DNA of 64,000 nt from Capnocytophaga felis (GTDB lineage Bacteria > Bacteroidota > Bacteroidia > Flavobacteriales > Flavobacteriaceae), in NCBI RefSeq assembly GCF_009684755.1, contig NZ_BLBC01000009.1, positions 1-64,000 on the forward strand, read 5' to 3'. This document shows positions 43,655-52,471 of this stretch, piece by piece (position 1 is the first letter of the stretch; each line of letters opens with the position of its first letter). The position numbers and the translations under genes are program-made. The notes beneath the pieces are model-generated. The model worked only from the letters and a program-made list of their open reading frames with translations, made no database searches and was not told the DNA's origin.

Positions 43655-45130
43655 TTATTCACTCACAATTTCTAACATATCATATACTTCGGTCATAGCC
43701 AATTGATTATCAGAAATAACAATAAGCATATCGTTAGGATTTATTTTGGTTGAACCATTGGGCGTTATGTATTTTTCATCTCGTTTTATCATTGCAATAA
43801 TTGAATTTTTCGGAAATTCGAGATCTACTATTTTCTTCCCAATAACGTGATTATCTGCAGGAATCAAAATTTCTTGCATTACGGCTTTCGGATGCTCGCG
43901 AATAATTGCATCGGCAGGATTTTCATCATTTTCAACGTCTTGCTGAACAGAAGCGATATTCAGCCACTTCGCCACCACTGAAAGCGTTGTTCCTTGAATC
44001 AAAACTGAAGTTACAGAAATGAAAAATACGATGTTAAAAATAATATGAGCTTTATCTATTTCTGCCAAAAGCGGATATGTCGCAAATACAATTGGTACGG
44101 CTCCTCGCAATCCTACCCAAGAAATATACGAACGTCGAGCAAAACACATCCTGAAAGGAAGAGTGCTTAAAAACACGCTCAACGGGCGAGCCACCAAAAT
44201 CAAAAATACCGATATCAAAAGCCCCAAACCTGCCAGAGGAATTATTTCCGTTGGAACAACCAAAAGTCCCAATGTTAAGAACAGAACAATTTGCATTAGC
44301 CAAGCCAATCCGTCAAAAACTTTTAAAACACTTCCTTTGTGTATAAAATTCTGATTTCCAAGAAAAACCGAACATATATAAATTGCTAAAAATCCATTCC
44401 CACCAAGTGCTTCGGTTCCTGAAAATGTGATAAACATCAAAGCAATTGCCAATACCGGATACAAACCTTCAAAACCTAATTGTATTCCGTTAAAAATCAA
44501 CTTACTAAGTTTACCAAAAACAAAACCAAGAACGCCACCTAAAATAATCTGACGTAAAAATATGAGAATGACCATCCAAACAGATTGTTCAGGAATTTGA
44601 ACTAAACCTAAAAATGTGGTTGTCAGCACGTAAGCCATTGGGTCGTTGCTTCCACTTTCAAATTCCAACGTAGGACGAAGATTGTGCTTCAAATCCAAAT
44701 TTTTGGAACGCAATATGGAAAACACAGCAGCCGCATCAGTTGAGGATACAATCGAACCCAATAAAAGACTTTCAAATAGCGTAAAATCAGTAATATACCA
44801 AACAAAAAGCCCCAAACTAACGGCAGTTAGCAAAACACCTAAAGTTGAAAGCATAATTCCTTGAAAAAGAATAGGTTTTACTGATTTCCATCGAGTTTCC
44901 AAACCTCCGGAAAACAAAATGAAGTTCAACGAAATAATACCTATAAATTGAGCTAATTTGGGGTCATTAAACTGAATTTTCAAAATTCCGTCAGAACCGG
45001 CAAGCATTCCCACTCCCAAGAACAAAATCAGGGTTGGAACGCCAAATTTGTAAGATGTTTTACCTGCAATTAAACTGACTAATAATAACAGAGACCCGAT
45101 TAATAGTATATTTTCTGAAGTTAAATTCAT
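43655..45130 (-). CDS. Potassium/proton antiporter (CPA1, NhaP2/CvrA-like)
   Basis: Inner-membrane cation/proton exchanger of 491 residues from the ATG at 45130; a TTG four codons upstream is less likely. About 12 TMs run to residue ~390. The CPA1 core motifs GSIVSSTDAAAVFSIL and LEFESGSNDPMAY (ion-site Asp) are present, plus WVGLRGAVPIVFAT. The C-terminal ~90 residues form a TrkA_C (RCK_C) regulatory domain (VIGKKIVDLEFPKNSIIAMIKR). This layout matches NhaP2-type K+/H+ antiporters. The true ion preference is not visible. Confidence 0.9.
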   Translation of the reverse strand: MNLTSENILLIGSLLLLVSLIAGKTSYKFGVPTLILFLGVGMLAGSDGILKIQFNDPKLAQFIGIISLNFILFSGGLETRWKSVKPILFQGIMLSTLGVLLTAVSLGLFVWYITDFTLFESLLLGSIVSSTDAAAVFSILRSKNLDLKHNLRPTLEFESGSNDPMAYVLTTTFLGLVQIPEQSVWMVILIFLRQIILGGVLGFVFGKLSKLIFNGIQLGFEGLYPVLAIALMFITFSGTEALGGNGFLAIYICSVFLGNQNFIHKGSVLKVFDGLAWLMQIVLFLTLGLLVVPTEIIPLAGLGLLISVFLILVARPLSVFLSTLPFRMCFARRSYISWVGLRGAVPIVFATYPLLAEIDKAHIIFNIVFFISVTSVLIQGTTLSVVAKWLNIASVQQDVENDENPADAIIREHPKAVMQEILIPADNHVIGKKIVDLEFPKNSIIAMIKRDEKYITPNGSTKINPNDMLIVISDNQLAMTEVYDMLEIVSE

Positions 45131-45263
45131 TGTAAGTATCAATTTGGTGCGAATATAGAAAAAAACGACGAAACTTCAATTGTTTTTTGATTTTTTGAAT
45201 GCCAAATTTGATATTTTTTATATCTTTGGGCGTTAATTTTATTATCAAAATACTCAAAATATT

Positions 45264-46487
45264 ATGCAAAAGTTAGTAGAACGTTTCATAACGTACATAA
45301 AAACAGATACTCAGTCTGACCCCGAAAGTCAAACCACTCCAAGTACCGAAAAACAATGGAATTTGGCTCGTTTTCTTGTAGAAGAATTAAAATCCATTGG
45401 TTTGGAAGATGTTACAATTGATGAAAATTCGTATGTAATGGCTACGCTTCCTTCCAATGTTGATTATGAAGTACCTACCATCGGATTCATCGCTCATTTT
45501 GATACATCACCTGATTTTTCAGGAGAAAATGTAAATCCGCAATTTGTTGAAAACTACGACGGAGGAGACATTGTTCTAAATAAAGAAAAAAATATAGTAC
45601 TTTCTCCTTCTTATTTTGAAGATTTGCTTCTGTACAAAGGGCAAACCATTATCACAACCGATGGAACAACACTTTTGGGAGCTGACGACAAAGCCGGCAT
45701 TGCTGAAATTGTTACAGCAATGGAGTATTTGATACAACATCCTGAAATTAAGCACGGTAAAATCAGAGTAGGTTTTACTCCTGATGAAGAAATAGGTCGT
45801 GGAGCACATAAATTTGATGTAAAAAAATTTGGTGCAGATTGGGCTTATACAATGGATGGAAGCCAAATTGGTGAATTAGAATATGAAAGCTTCAATGCTG
45901 CGGGTGCCAAAGTACATTTTAAAGGAAAAAGCGTTCATCCTGGTTATGCCAAAAATAAAATGATAAATTCATTGTTGATTGCAAATCAGTTTATTAGCTC
46001 CTTACCAGAAAATGAAATTCCACAACGTACAAGCGGACGTGAAGGATTCTACCACATTACTGACGTTTCAGGAGATATTGAAAATACTGTAGTTCAGTTA
46101 ATTATCCGTGACCACGACCGAAAATTATTTGAAAAACGTAAAGAATCTGTACAACAAATTGTAAATGAATTAAATAAAGAATATCCAAATGCAGTTTCAG
46201 CAGAAATTAAGGATCAGTATTTTAATATGCGGGAAAAAATAGAGCCTGTTTTCCACATTGTAGAAGTAGCAGAAAAGGCAATGAAAGAATTGGGTATCAC
46301 TCCGATTATCAAGCCAATACGTGGCGGAACAGATGGTTCACAATTGAGTTATATGGGGCTTCCTTGCCCGAATATTTTTGCCGGCGGACACAATTTCCAC
46401 GGAAAATTCGAGTACGTTCCTGTGCAAAGTTTGGAAAAAGCCACTCAAGTCATCGTAAAAATTGCAGAGCTTGTAGCTAAAAAATAA
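45264..46487 (+). CDS. pepT: Peptidase T (tripeptidase)
   Basis: Zinc aminotripeptidase of the M20B family, 407 residues. The metal ligands His78 and Asp80 are in [24 protein letters not shown] carries the bridging Asp, and [12 protein letters not shown] carries the catalytic Glu pair. A dimerisation lid is inserted in the middle ([16 protein letters not shown]). It is cytosolic and releases N-terminal residues from tripeptides, so it complements the envelope Dcp-like enzyme. A TATCTTTG -7 box lies at 45221-45228. Confidence 0.95.
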   Translation: MQKLVERFITYIKTDTQSDPESQTTPSTEKQWNLARFLVEELKSIGLEDVTIDENSYVMATLPSNVDYEVPTIGFIAHFDTSPDFSGENVNPQFVENYDGGDIVLNKEKNIVLSPSYFEDLLLYKGQTIITTDGTTLLGADDKAGIAEIVTAMEYLIQHPEIKHGKIRVGFTPDEEIGRGAHKFDVKKFGADWAYTMDGSQIGELEYESFNAAGAKVHFKGKSVHPGYAKNKMINSLLIANQFISSLPENEIPQRTSGREGFYHITDVSGDIENTVVQLIIRDHDRKLFEKRKESVQQIVNELNKEYPNAVSAEIKDQYFNMREKIEPVFHIVEVAEKAMKELGITPIIKPIRGGTDGSQLSYMGLPCPNIFAGGHNFHGKFEYVPVQSLEKATQVIVKIAELVAKK

Positions 46488-46500
46488 TTTTCTAGAAGTT

Positions 46501-46545
46501 AAATCTCTCTTAAAATTTTGTAAAACAATTCTTTAAGAGAGATTT
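46501..46545. terminator. Bidirectional terminator between pepT and araC-type gene
   Basis: Perfect 14-bp stem (46501-46514 with 46532-46545), a 17-base loop, and T-runs in both directions. It touches the stop of the convergent regulator gene. Confidence 0.88.
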
Positions 46546-47525
46546 TATTTTCTTTGTTTACAAGAAATAGGACTAACTCCCCATTTGCGTTTGAAGGCTG
46601 TTGAAAAGTGTGAAACATAGTCATATCCGCACAAGAGAGCAATTTCGGATATGGTTTTGTTTGTATCTAAAAGTAATTGTTTGGCTAACTGCATTTTATA
46701 ATCATACAAATACCCAAAAACGGTAGTGCCAAACACTTCCTTAAAACCGTATTTAAGTTTCTTTTCATTCAGCCCCACTTGATGAGCCAATTCAATAAGA
46801 GAAGGCGTTTCATTTATATTGGAAATGAGTATGTTGGCAGCTTCTCGGATTTTATCAATATCCGAAAGTGTTTTACAATATTTGCCGATTTCATTTTTTG
46901 TTTGTTCTGATATTTTTAGCAGTAACACTAATAATTCCAGTACTTTAAGGTCGGTATAAGCCATTGCAGATGTTCCCATTAAGTAACTGTTTGCTATCTG
47001 CTGAAAAATAGTATTTACCTCAAAAGAAATAGGAGAAAAATCGGGGAAAAGCATAAATATTTTTTCCCGTTGATAACGCTCATACAAACTTTCAAACACT
47101 TCGGGGTATTGTAATGACAATTGTTTAAAATGCTCATTACTAATAACTAATGTGTCTATTTCAGTTTCACCGTTTCTATCAAAAAGCGTAAATCCTTGAT
47201 GATTTTCATTACAAAACAAAACATTAGCAGAACCTTGTTTTACGTTTTGTCGGAAGCCTTTTTCAAATCCAACATTCATTCCTTTTGTGATTCGATTCAG
47301 AAAATAAATCCGTAAGGAAGAAGTAACCATTTCTCCCGAAATTTTGATTTCTTCTGAAAATTTTGATTTCCAATTTATAAGTTGGTGATTTCCTACCTTT
47401 TTTGATTGTATAAAGATTTCGCCAAAGGGCAATTGATTTGAAAAAATAATTTCTTCACTGTCCAATTGCCGAGAAATTGCATTATCAAAGAGCATTTCCT
47501 GTATATTATCGTTGCTTAACCTCAT
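46545..47525 (-). CDS. AraC-family regulator, PchR-like
   Basis: 326 residues from the ATG at 47525. The frame is open further upstream only via a TTG at 47600 that overlaps the promoter region. The C-terminal ~100 residues are an AraC double helix-turn-helix (EKKLKYGFKEVFGTTVFGYLYD ... ISEIALLCGYDYVSHFSTAFKRKWG). The NEKKLKxGFKEVFGTTVFGYL core is typical of PchR/YbtA-type siderophore-responsive regulators. The N-terminal part should sense the ligand. It is divergent from the TonB receptor, with a 117-base intergenic region that should hold its operator. Confidence 0.9.
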   Translation of the reverse strand: MRLSNDNIQEMLFDNAISRQLDSEEIIFSNQLPFGEIFIQSKKVGNHQLINWKSKFSEEIKISGEMVTSSLRIYFLNRITKGMNVGFEKGFRQNVKQGSANVLFCNENHQGFTLFDRNGETEIDTLVISNEHFKQLSLQYPEVFESLYERYQREKIFMLFPDFSPISFEVNTIFQQIANSYLMGTSAMAYTDLKVLELLVLLLKISEQTKNEIGKYCKTLSDIDKIREAANILISNINETPSLIELAHQVGLNEKKLKYGFKEVFGTTVFGYLYDYKMQLAKQLLLDTNKTISEIALLCGYDYVSHFSTAFKRKWGVSPISCKQRK

Positions 47526-47531
47526 AAATAT

Positions 47532-47605
47532 TCCCTTAATATTAAAAAAATAGTCCGTTATATTAAACAAATGCTTTTGTCCTTTAACATAACTTTGCAA
47601 AGTTA
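47532..47605. promoter_or_regulatory. Divergent promoter and candidate operator
   Basis: A perfect 16-bp palindrome at 47590-47605 reads TAACTTTG on both strands, so one site supplies a -7 box in each direction. Three direct copies of a TCCnTTAnnAT-like word begin at 47532, 47554 and 47580. They are candidate AraC-type binding repeats. The -33 boxes are poor, as expected for an activator-dependent promoter. Confidence 0.55.
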
Positions 47606-47642
47606 AATTATTTAGAATAAAATCAAATAAAAATTTAGTTCA

Positions 47643-49976
47643 ATGCAAAAAATATTTTATATTTTTATAACAGTTTTATTTTCAATAGCATTACAGGCTC
47701 AATCACAATATTTTGATTTACAAGGAAAAATATTTGATGCAACTACTCAAAAACCGCTTGCCTTAGCCGATATTTTTCTTAAAGAAATTCAAAAAGGTAC
47801 GGTTTCGGACGGGCAAGGAAATTTTATATTTAAAAAAATCCCAAACGGAGAGTACACAATCACTATTTCATATGTTGGATATCAATCTGTTACTAAAAAA
47901 ATAAACACGAAAAATAACAAAGAGATAAAAATATATTTAAATGTTGAAACCGAAAATCTGCAAGAGGTTGTTGTAAAATCCTCGAAAAAGGAAGAGCGTG
48001 AATTGAGAAATGGAGCGATGACGGTTTCAGTACTGAGTTCATCTCATTTTCAAGGAACTACAAGCAGTTTAGACGATGTTTTGAAGAAAACGGTAGGGAT
48101 TACCATTCGCAGTCAGGGTGGAGTTGGAAGCGGTTCACGAATTTCCGTACGCGGGCTGGAAGGTAAACGAATTGGGATATTTTTAGACAATATGCCTATG
48201 AACCAAACCTCTGATTATGTGTCGCTTCACGATGTACCTATTGATATGATTGAACGTATTGAAATTTATAAAGGCATTGTGCCTGCCAAACTCGGAGGGT
48301 CGGCGATGGGAGGAGCAGTAAACCTGATTTTGAAAGAATATCCTCCTGTCTTTTATGATGTTAGCTATGAATTGGCTTCATTCAACACCCATAAAATTCA
48401 ATCGTTGGGCAAGCTAAATTTTAAAAAATCGGGCATTGAAATTGGTGCTTCGGTCAATTACACTTATTCCGATAATGATTATGAAATGGACTTGCCTCAC
48501 CACAGAGGTATCCGTGTGAAACGCAATCACGATCGTCATCGCAAATTGCTCTACGGAGTAGGGCTAAAAGCCACCAAATGGTGGTTCGATGAGGTTGGTT
48601 TTGAGGCGTTTTCTATCCTGACAGACCAACAAATACAAGGCATTGAAACCAATATACAAAAGGCTTTTAGTGAAACTCAGGTCAACGGAGTTACCAACAA
48701 ATTGGAAAAGAAAGATTTTCTCATCTCCGGATTGGATTTTGATATGAACACGGTGCTTGTTGGCGTTGGGCTTCATCTTAATGACACCTCTCCGCTACGA
48801 TATGATTGGGAAGGAAACACTTATCCGCCTGTTTCTTCTTATGGGGGAGAAATCGGATTGCACGCTTCTGATACCAAAACGAAAAGTACTTCTTTTCTTA
48901 ACAGATTGAATTTGGAATATATAATCAATGAAAATCAGAGTGTTAATTTCAATTCACAGTTTACTACGTTCAGCAATCACACCTCTGACCCGATTAAAGA
49001 AAAGATTTCTGGTTATAAAGTAAATTTTGACAACCGAATGTTCAGCTGGATAGCAGGATTATCATACGATTTGAGTAGCAAAAATAAAAAATGGCTTAAT
49101 TCCTTCACTACCAAATATTGTTATTACAAAACTCAGGGTCAAACCGTAAAAATTGTGGGTATTGGTGGGATAAAAGACATTGGGTTTTCCAAAGGGAATT
49201 TCGGAATTAGTGATGCCATACGTTATCATTTTACAGAAAATCTATTGGCAAGGACTTCCTTAGCGTATGATGTGCGTTTACCTATTGATAGTGAACTTCT
49301 TGGCGATGGTTTTCTTATCGCTCCTGCGGCAAACCTCAAACCTGAGCGAAACACAAGCGTGAATTTAGGTTTTTTGTATCAAAAAAACTTGCTTTCCGAC
49401 AATAAATTAGAAGTAGAAATCAACGGATTTTATTCCTACATAACAGATATGATACGTTTTTCGGGAGGAGTATTACAATCCTTTTATGAGAATTTTGGAA
49501 AGATGCGGTCTTTGGGAATAGAAGCCGAAGTGAAAGCCGATATTTTTCCTTCCTTATACGGATATGCCAATGTAACCTATCAGGATTTGCGTGATAAACG
49601 TGATTTTGAGCCATATACACAAATTCCTAATGCAACCAAAAACAAACGAATGCCAAACATTCCATATTTTTTGAGCAATGCAGGATTGGAATTTCATAAA
49701 GAAAATCTTTTCGGAGGAAAAGACCAAAACACGCGTTTGATGCTTGATGCTTCTTTTATTGAAAAGTATTGGTATGATTTTGAGGTAAGTAAATATCAAG
49801 AAAGACGTATTCCGAGAAGTTTGGTTTTTCATTTTGGTGTGGAACAGAGCTTTAAAAATGGAAAAATTTTGCTTTCGGCAAGGGTAAATAATCTTACCGA
49901 CCAAAAAGTAATTTCAGAATTTAACCGTCCGCTTCCGGGCAGAAATTTTGGAGTAAAAATCAGATATAGAATGTGA
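47643..49976 (+). CDS. TonB-dependent outer-membrane receptor
   Basis: 777 residues. A signal peptide ends near ALQAQS. A CarboxypepD_reg-like domain (about 25-105: LQGKIFDATTQKPLALADIFL...) is followed by a plug domain (DVLKKTVGITIRSQGG, SVRGLEGKRIGIFLDNMP, ERIEIYKGIVPAKLGGSAMGGAVNLI). A 22-strand barrel ends in KIRYRM. No SusD partner is adjacent, which argues for a siderophore or metal-chelate receptor rather than a glycan system. With the downstream DUF4374 lipoprotein and PchR-like regulator it resembles the Bacteroides XusA-XusB pair. The exact ligand is unknown. Confidence 0.93.
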   Translation: MQKIFYIFITVLFSIALQAQSQYFDLQGKIFDATTQKPLALADIFLKEIQKGTVSDGQGNFIFKKIPNGEYTITISYVGYQSVTKKINTKNNKEIKIYLNVETENLQEVVVKSSKKEERELRNGAMTVSVLSSSHFQGTTSSLDDVLKKTVGITIRSQGGVGSGSRISVRGLEGKRIGIFLDNMPMNQTSDYVSLHDVPIDMIERIEIYKGIVPAKLGGSAMGGAVNLILKEYPPVFYDVSYELASFNTHKIQSLGKLNFKKSGIEIGASVNYTYSDNDYEMDLPHHRGIRVKRNHDRHRKLLYGVGLKATKWWFDEVGFEAFSILTDQQIQGIETNIQKAFSETQVNGVTNKLEKKDFLISGLDFDMNTVLVGVGLHLNDTSPLRYDWEGNTYPPVSSYGGEIGLHASDTKTKSTSFLNRLNLEYIINENQSVNFNSQFTTFSNHTSDPIKEKISGYKVNFDNRMFSWIAGLSYDLSSKNKKWLNSFTTKYCYYKTQGQTVKIVGIGGIKDIGFSKGNFGISDAIRYHFTENLLARTSLAYDVRLPIDSELLGDGFLIAPAANLKPERNTSVNLGFLYQKNLLSDNKLEVEINGFYSYITDMIRFSGGVLQSFYENFGKMRSLGIEAEVKADIFPSLYGYANVTYQDLRDKRDFEPYTQIPNATKNKRMPNIPYFLSNAGLEFHKENLFGGKDQNTRLMLDASFIEKYWYDFEVSKYQERRIPRSLVFHFGVEQSFKNGKILLSARVNNLTDQKVISEFNRPLPGRNFGVKIRYRM

Positions 49977-50032
49977 TAGCTCAAAAAAAAGCTAAAAATC
50001 AAAAAAAGATAGAATAATTAAAAGAACAAAAA

Positions 50033-50863
50033 ATGTCTAACTATCAAAAAATTAATGTAGTACAACTTGGCAATATTTCGGAAACGATGCTCATTACCCT
50101 TTGGGCAAAAGCAGCGGAGACCAAACACTCTCAACCTGTTCTATACGATGAAAAGGCGGTAGAAATAGTTGGTAAAATTGATTATGATTTCAGTAAATTC
50201 AAACGGGTAAACTTATCGCAATTAGGGGTTTGCGTTAGAGCAAAACTCATTGATAATGAAGTAAAAAGATTTATCAAAAAATTTCCCGACGCTGTTATTA
50301 TACAACTCGGAGCAGGTTTAGATGCTCGTTATCAACGACTTGGAAATCCTCCGATAACTCATTGGTACGACCTTGATTTAGAAGAAGTTATCACAGTTCG
50401 AAAAAAATTCATTGAACCAACAGAAAAAAATACTTTCTTATCAATGTCTTTGTTTGATAATCAATGGATTGAAAAAGTAAAATCACACAATAAGCCAGTT
50501 TTTGTCATTGCGGAAGGTGTGTTAATGTATTTTGAAGAAAAAGAAATACGTTCGTTTTTTGAAAATCTTTGTACTAATTTTCAGGAACTTACTGTGGTTT
50601 TTGATATGTTGTTTTACAAAGGTGTCGGTCGAGCAAAAAGACACGCGACGCTCAAAACAATGAAAAACGTTCCGGAATTCAAATGGTCATTGCTCAATAC
50701 TCACGATATGGAAAAATGGCACAAGAAAATTCATATTGAAAAAGAATACTATATGAGTGATTTTTACGGAAAACGACTTCCTTTCTTTTGGCGATTGTTA
50801 TACAAAATACCTTACGTCTATAAGAATTTGAATCAACGTGTAGTACGTTTAAAAATAAAATAA
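50033..50863 (+). CDS. LCM-family class I SAM methyltransferase
   Basis: 276 residues of the leucine-carboxyl-methyltransferase-like family (COG3315 type). Motif I is IIQLGAGLDARYQRL, followed by THWYDLDLEEVI and FVIAEGVLMYFEEKEI. It starts 56 bases after the receptor stop and is probably co-transcribed. Relatives include O-methyltransferases of polyketide pathways and proteins of unknown substrate. Its place between a TonB receptor and a DUF4374 lipoprotein suggests a role with the same ligand, perhaps modification of an imported chelate. That is inference. Confidence 0.85.
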   Translation: MSNYQKINVVQLGNISETMLITLWAKAAETKHSQPVLYDEKAVEIVGKIDYDFSKFKRVNLSQLGVCVRAKLIDNEVKRFIKKFPDAVIIQLGAGLDARYQRLGNPPITHWYDLDLEEVITVRKKFIEPTEKNTFLSMSLFDNQWIEKVKSHNKPVFVIAEGVLMYFEEKEIRSFFENLCTNFQELTVVFDMLFYKGVGRAKRHATLKTMKNVPEFKWSLLNTHDMEKWHKKIHIEKEYYMSDFYGKRLPFFWRLLYKIPYVYKNLNQRVVRLKIK

Positions 50864-50877
50864 ACGGTCGTATTATG

Positions 50878-50999
50878 AAAAGTATGATGATAGTTTCGAT
50901 TGTCAGGCTGAGCGAAGTCGAAGCCTTGTATGTAATAATAAGGCTTCGACTTCGCTCAGCCTGACAGAAATATCCTCTTTTTTAAGGTATCATACTTTT
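50878..50999. repeat. Nested inverted-repeat element with 27-bp perfect hairpin
   Basis: A perfect 27-bp inverted repeat (50901-50927 with 50940-50966, 12-base loop) lies inside an 11-bp outer inverted repeat (50878-50888 with 50989-50999). The hairpin is more GC-rich than its surroundings. The right outer arm includes TACTTTTG (50993-51000), a -7-like box 68 bases before the DUF4374 gene. It may be a small mobile palindromic repeat, a terminator or attenuator within the uptake operon, or both. Confidence 0.85.
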
Positions 51000-51067
51000 G
51001 CATCACTTCCAAAATAAACTACTGATTTTTTGAATCTTAAAAGAATATTAATTACAAATACATAAAT

Positions 51068-52279
51068 ATGATGAATACAAAAATGTTTTTAAAGGCTTTT
51101 GCAGCTACTCTTTTAATGGTAAGTTGTGGAGAAAAAGATGATAACAATCCGGTTGTTCCGGTTGGGAAAGCTGCTGATGTTTTGATTCAAACGGCAATTG
51201 TTAATCAAGATGGACAATCGGGAAGTGGTTACATACAATTGCTTGAAGGGATTGCTCCCAGAACTGTTGACAACAAAAATGCAATCCCCGCCGGAGTTAG
51301 CATTCCTCCGTTTGTTTATAAAAATTGGATTTTTACGCTTCCCAATTTCTTTGGGTCTGACGTGTCAGAGATTGGTAAATTGGTTCGCGAAAACGGACAA
51401 TTAAAAAAAGTAGGTGCGTTACCTGTACCTGGAATGTCGCAAGCAACACACCTTACTTTTGTCAATGACACAAAAGCGTATGTGGGACTCACAGGATTGG
51501 GTAAAATTTTTATTTTCAATCCTACCACGATGGAAAAAACAGGCGAAATTGATTTGAATACGTATGGCGACCCCAATCCGGAGCCTTCGGGAATGATTGT
51601 TCGTGATAATCACTTGTTTGTAACACTTGGGCAATGGAAGGCAGGTACTTGGTTTCCGAAAGAAAAGGTAGTTGAGGTGTTAATTATTGACATTCAGACC
51701 GATGAGGTAATAAAACATATCAAAGAAACTAAAAGCGAATTTTCATTTCCAACCAATCCCGGAGATAAAATATTGATGGATGCCGATAAAAATATCTATA
51801 TACATTGTATAGGAGCCTATGGGGAAGTGCCAGGATTCGATGGTGGGATTTTGCGTATCAAAGCCGGTGAAACTGATTTTGACCCCGATTACATCATTAA
51901 GTTTAATGAAACAGTAATTTCCGGTGAGTCTGGGAAAATTAGTTATCTCCGCCCAGCAAACTTTGAGTTCAATGGTAAAACGTACGGATATGCTTATATT
52001 AAGGAATATTCTTCCAATGTGGTTAGTCCATTGAATGTTGCTTATATTCCGTTAGAAATTGATTTGAACGCCAAAACGTTTAAACGAATTAAAGAACTTC
52101 CTGTAACTAACGGATATTCAACAGCTTTAGGTAAATATGAAGATAAAGTAATTTTTGGCTGTACTGGCAAAACTACCAAAGGCTTTTATGTACACGACCC
52201 CAAAACAGGAAAAACAAGTAGTGAACCTGTCATAAAAGTAGAAGGTTTTCCGCAAATGTTTTACTGGTTTGAAAAATAA
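51068..52279 (+). CDS. DUF4374 family lipoprotein (XusB-like)
   Basis: 403 residues. The lipoprotein signal has Cys at position 20 (LLMVSC), followed by GEKDDNN. The K-D-D right after the anchor fits the surface-export signal known for Capnocytophaga lipoproteins, K-(D/E)2. The mature part looks like a beta-propeller, with repeated YVGLTGLGKIFIFNPTT-like and VTLGQWK blades, as in DUF4374. The Bacteroides siderophore-binding lipoprotein XusB belongs to this family. Two adjacent ATGs (51068 and 51071) are possible. It follows the receptor and methyltransferase on the same strand and has its own terminator. Confidence 0.85.
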   Translation: MMNTKMFLKAFAATLLMVSCGEKDDNNPVVPVGKAADVLIQTAIVNQDGQSGSGYIQLLEGIAPRTVDNKNAIPAGVSIPPFVYKNWIFTLPNFFGSDVSEIGKLVRENGQLKKVGALPVPGMSQATHLTFVNDTKAYVGLTGLGKIFIFNPTTMEKTGEIDLNTYGDPNPEPSGMIVRDNHLFVTLGQWKAGTWFPKEKVVEVLIIDIQTDEVIKHIKETKSEFSFPTNPGDKILMDADKNIYIHCIGAYGEVPGFDGGILRIKAGETDFDPDYIIKFNETVISGESGKISYLRPANFEFNGKTYGYAYIKEYSSNVVSPLNVAYIPLEIDLNAKTFKRIKELPVTNGYSTALGKYEDKVIFGCTGKTTKGFYVHDPKTGKTSSEPVIKVEGFPQMFYWFEK

Positions 52280-52299
52280 GTATTAATCATTTTAAATCA

Positions 52300-52329
52300 A
52301 GAGATTGTGCCTAATTGAGTACAATCTCT
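52300..52329 (+). terminator. Terminator downstream of the DUF4374 gene
   Basis: Perfect 9-bp stem AGAGATTGT/ACAATCTCT with a 12-base loop and following T-run. It closes the uptake operon. Confidence 0.88.
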
Positions 52330-52446
52330 TTTCTTATTACATCAATAGCAGAATCTACTTGAGAGAAAGACTTGTTAGAAAATTCATTATCTATTTTTTT
52401 TCAATCTGAAAAATAGAAAATAACTTTCTCTGTTCGGATTATTTTT

Positions 52447-52454
52447 TACTTTTG
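52447..52454 (+). promoter_or_regulatory. -7 element TACTTTTG upstream of the 170-aa lipoprotein
   Basis: Matches TAnnTTTG, 17 bases before the ATG at 52472. No clear -33 TTG. Confidence 0.4.
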
Positions 52455-52471
52455 CAAAAAAAATAAAAATA

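Noticed and set aside
47526-47600. Longer start for the AraC-type regulator
   Set aside because: It would begin on TTG and run through the divergent palindromic promoter. The ATG at 47525 gives a standard length.
46545-52279. SusC/SusD glycan-uptake locus
   Set aside because: There is a TonB receptor but no SusD-like lipoprotein or glycosidase nearby. The DUF4374 protein and PchR-like regulator fit metal-chelate uptake better.
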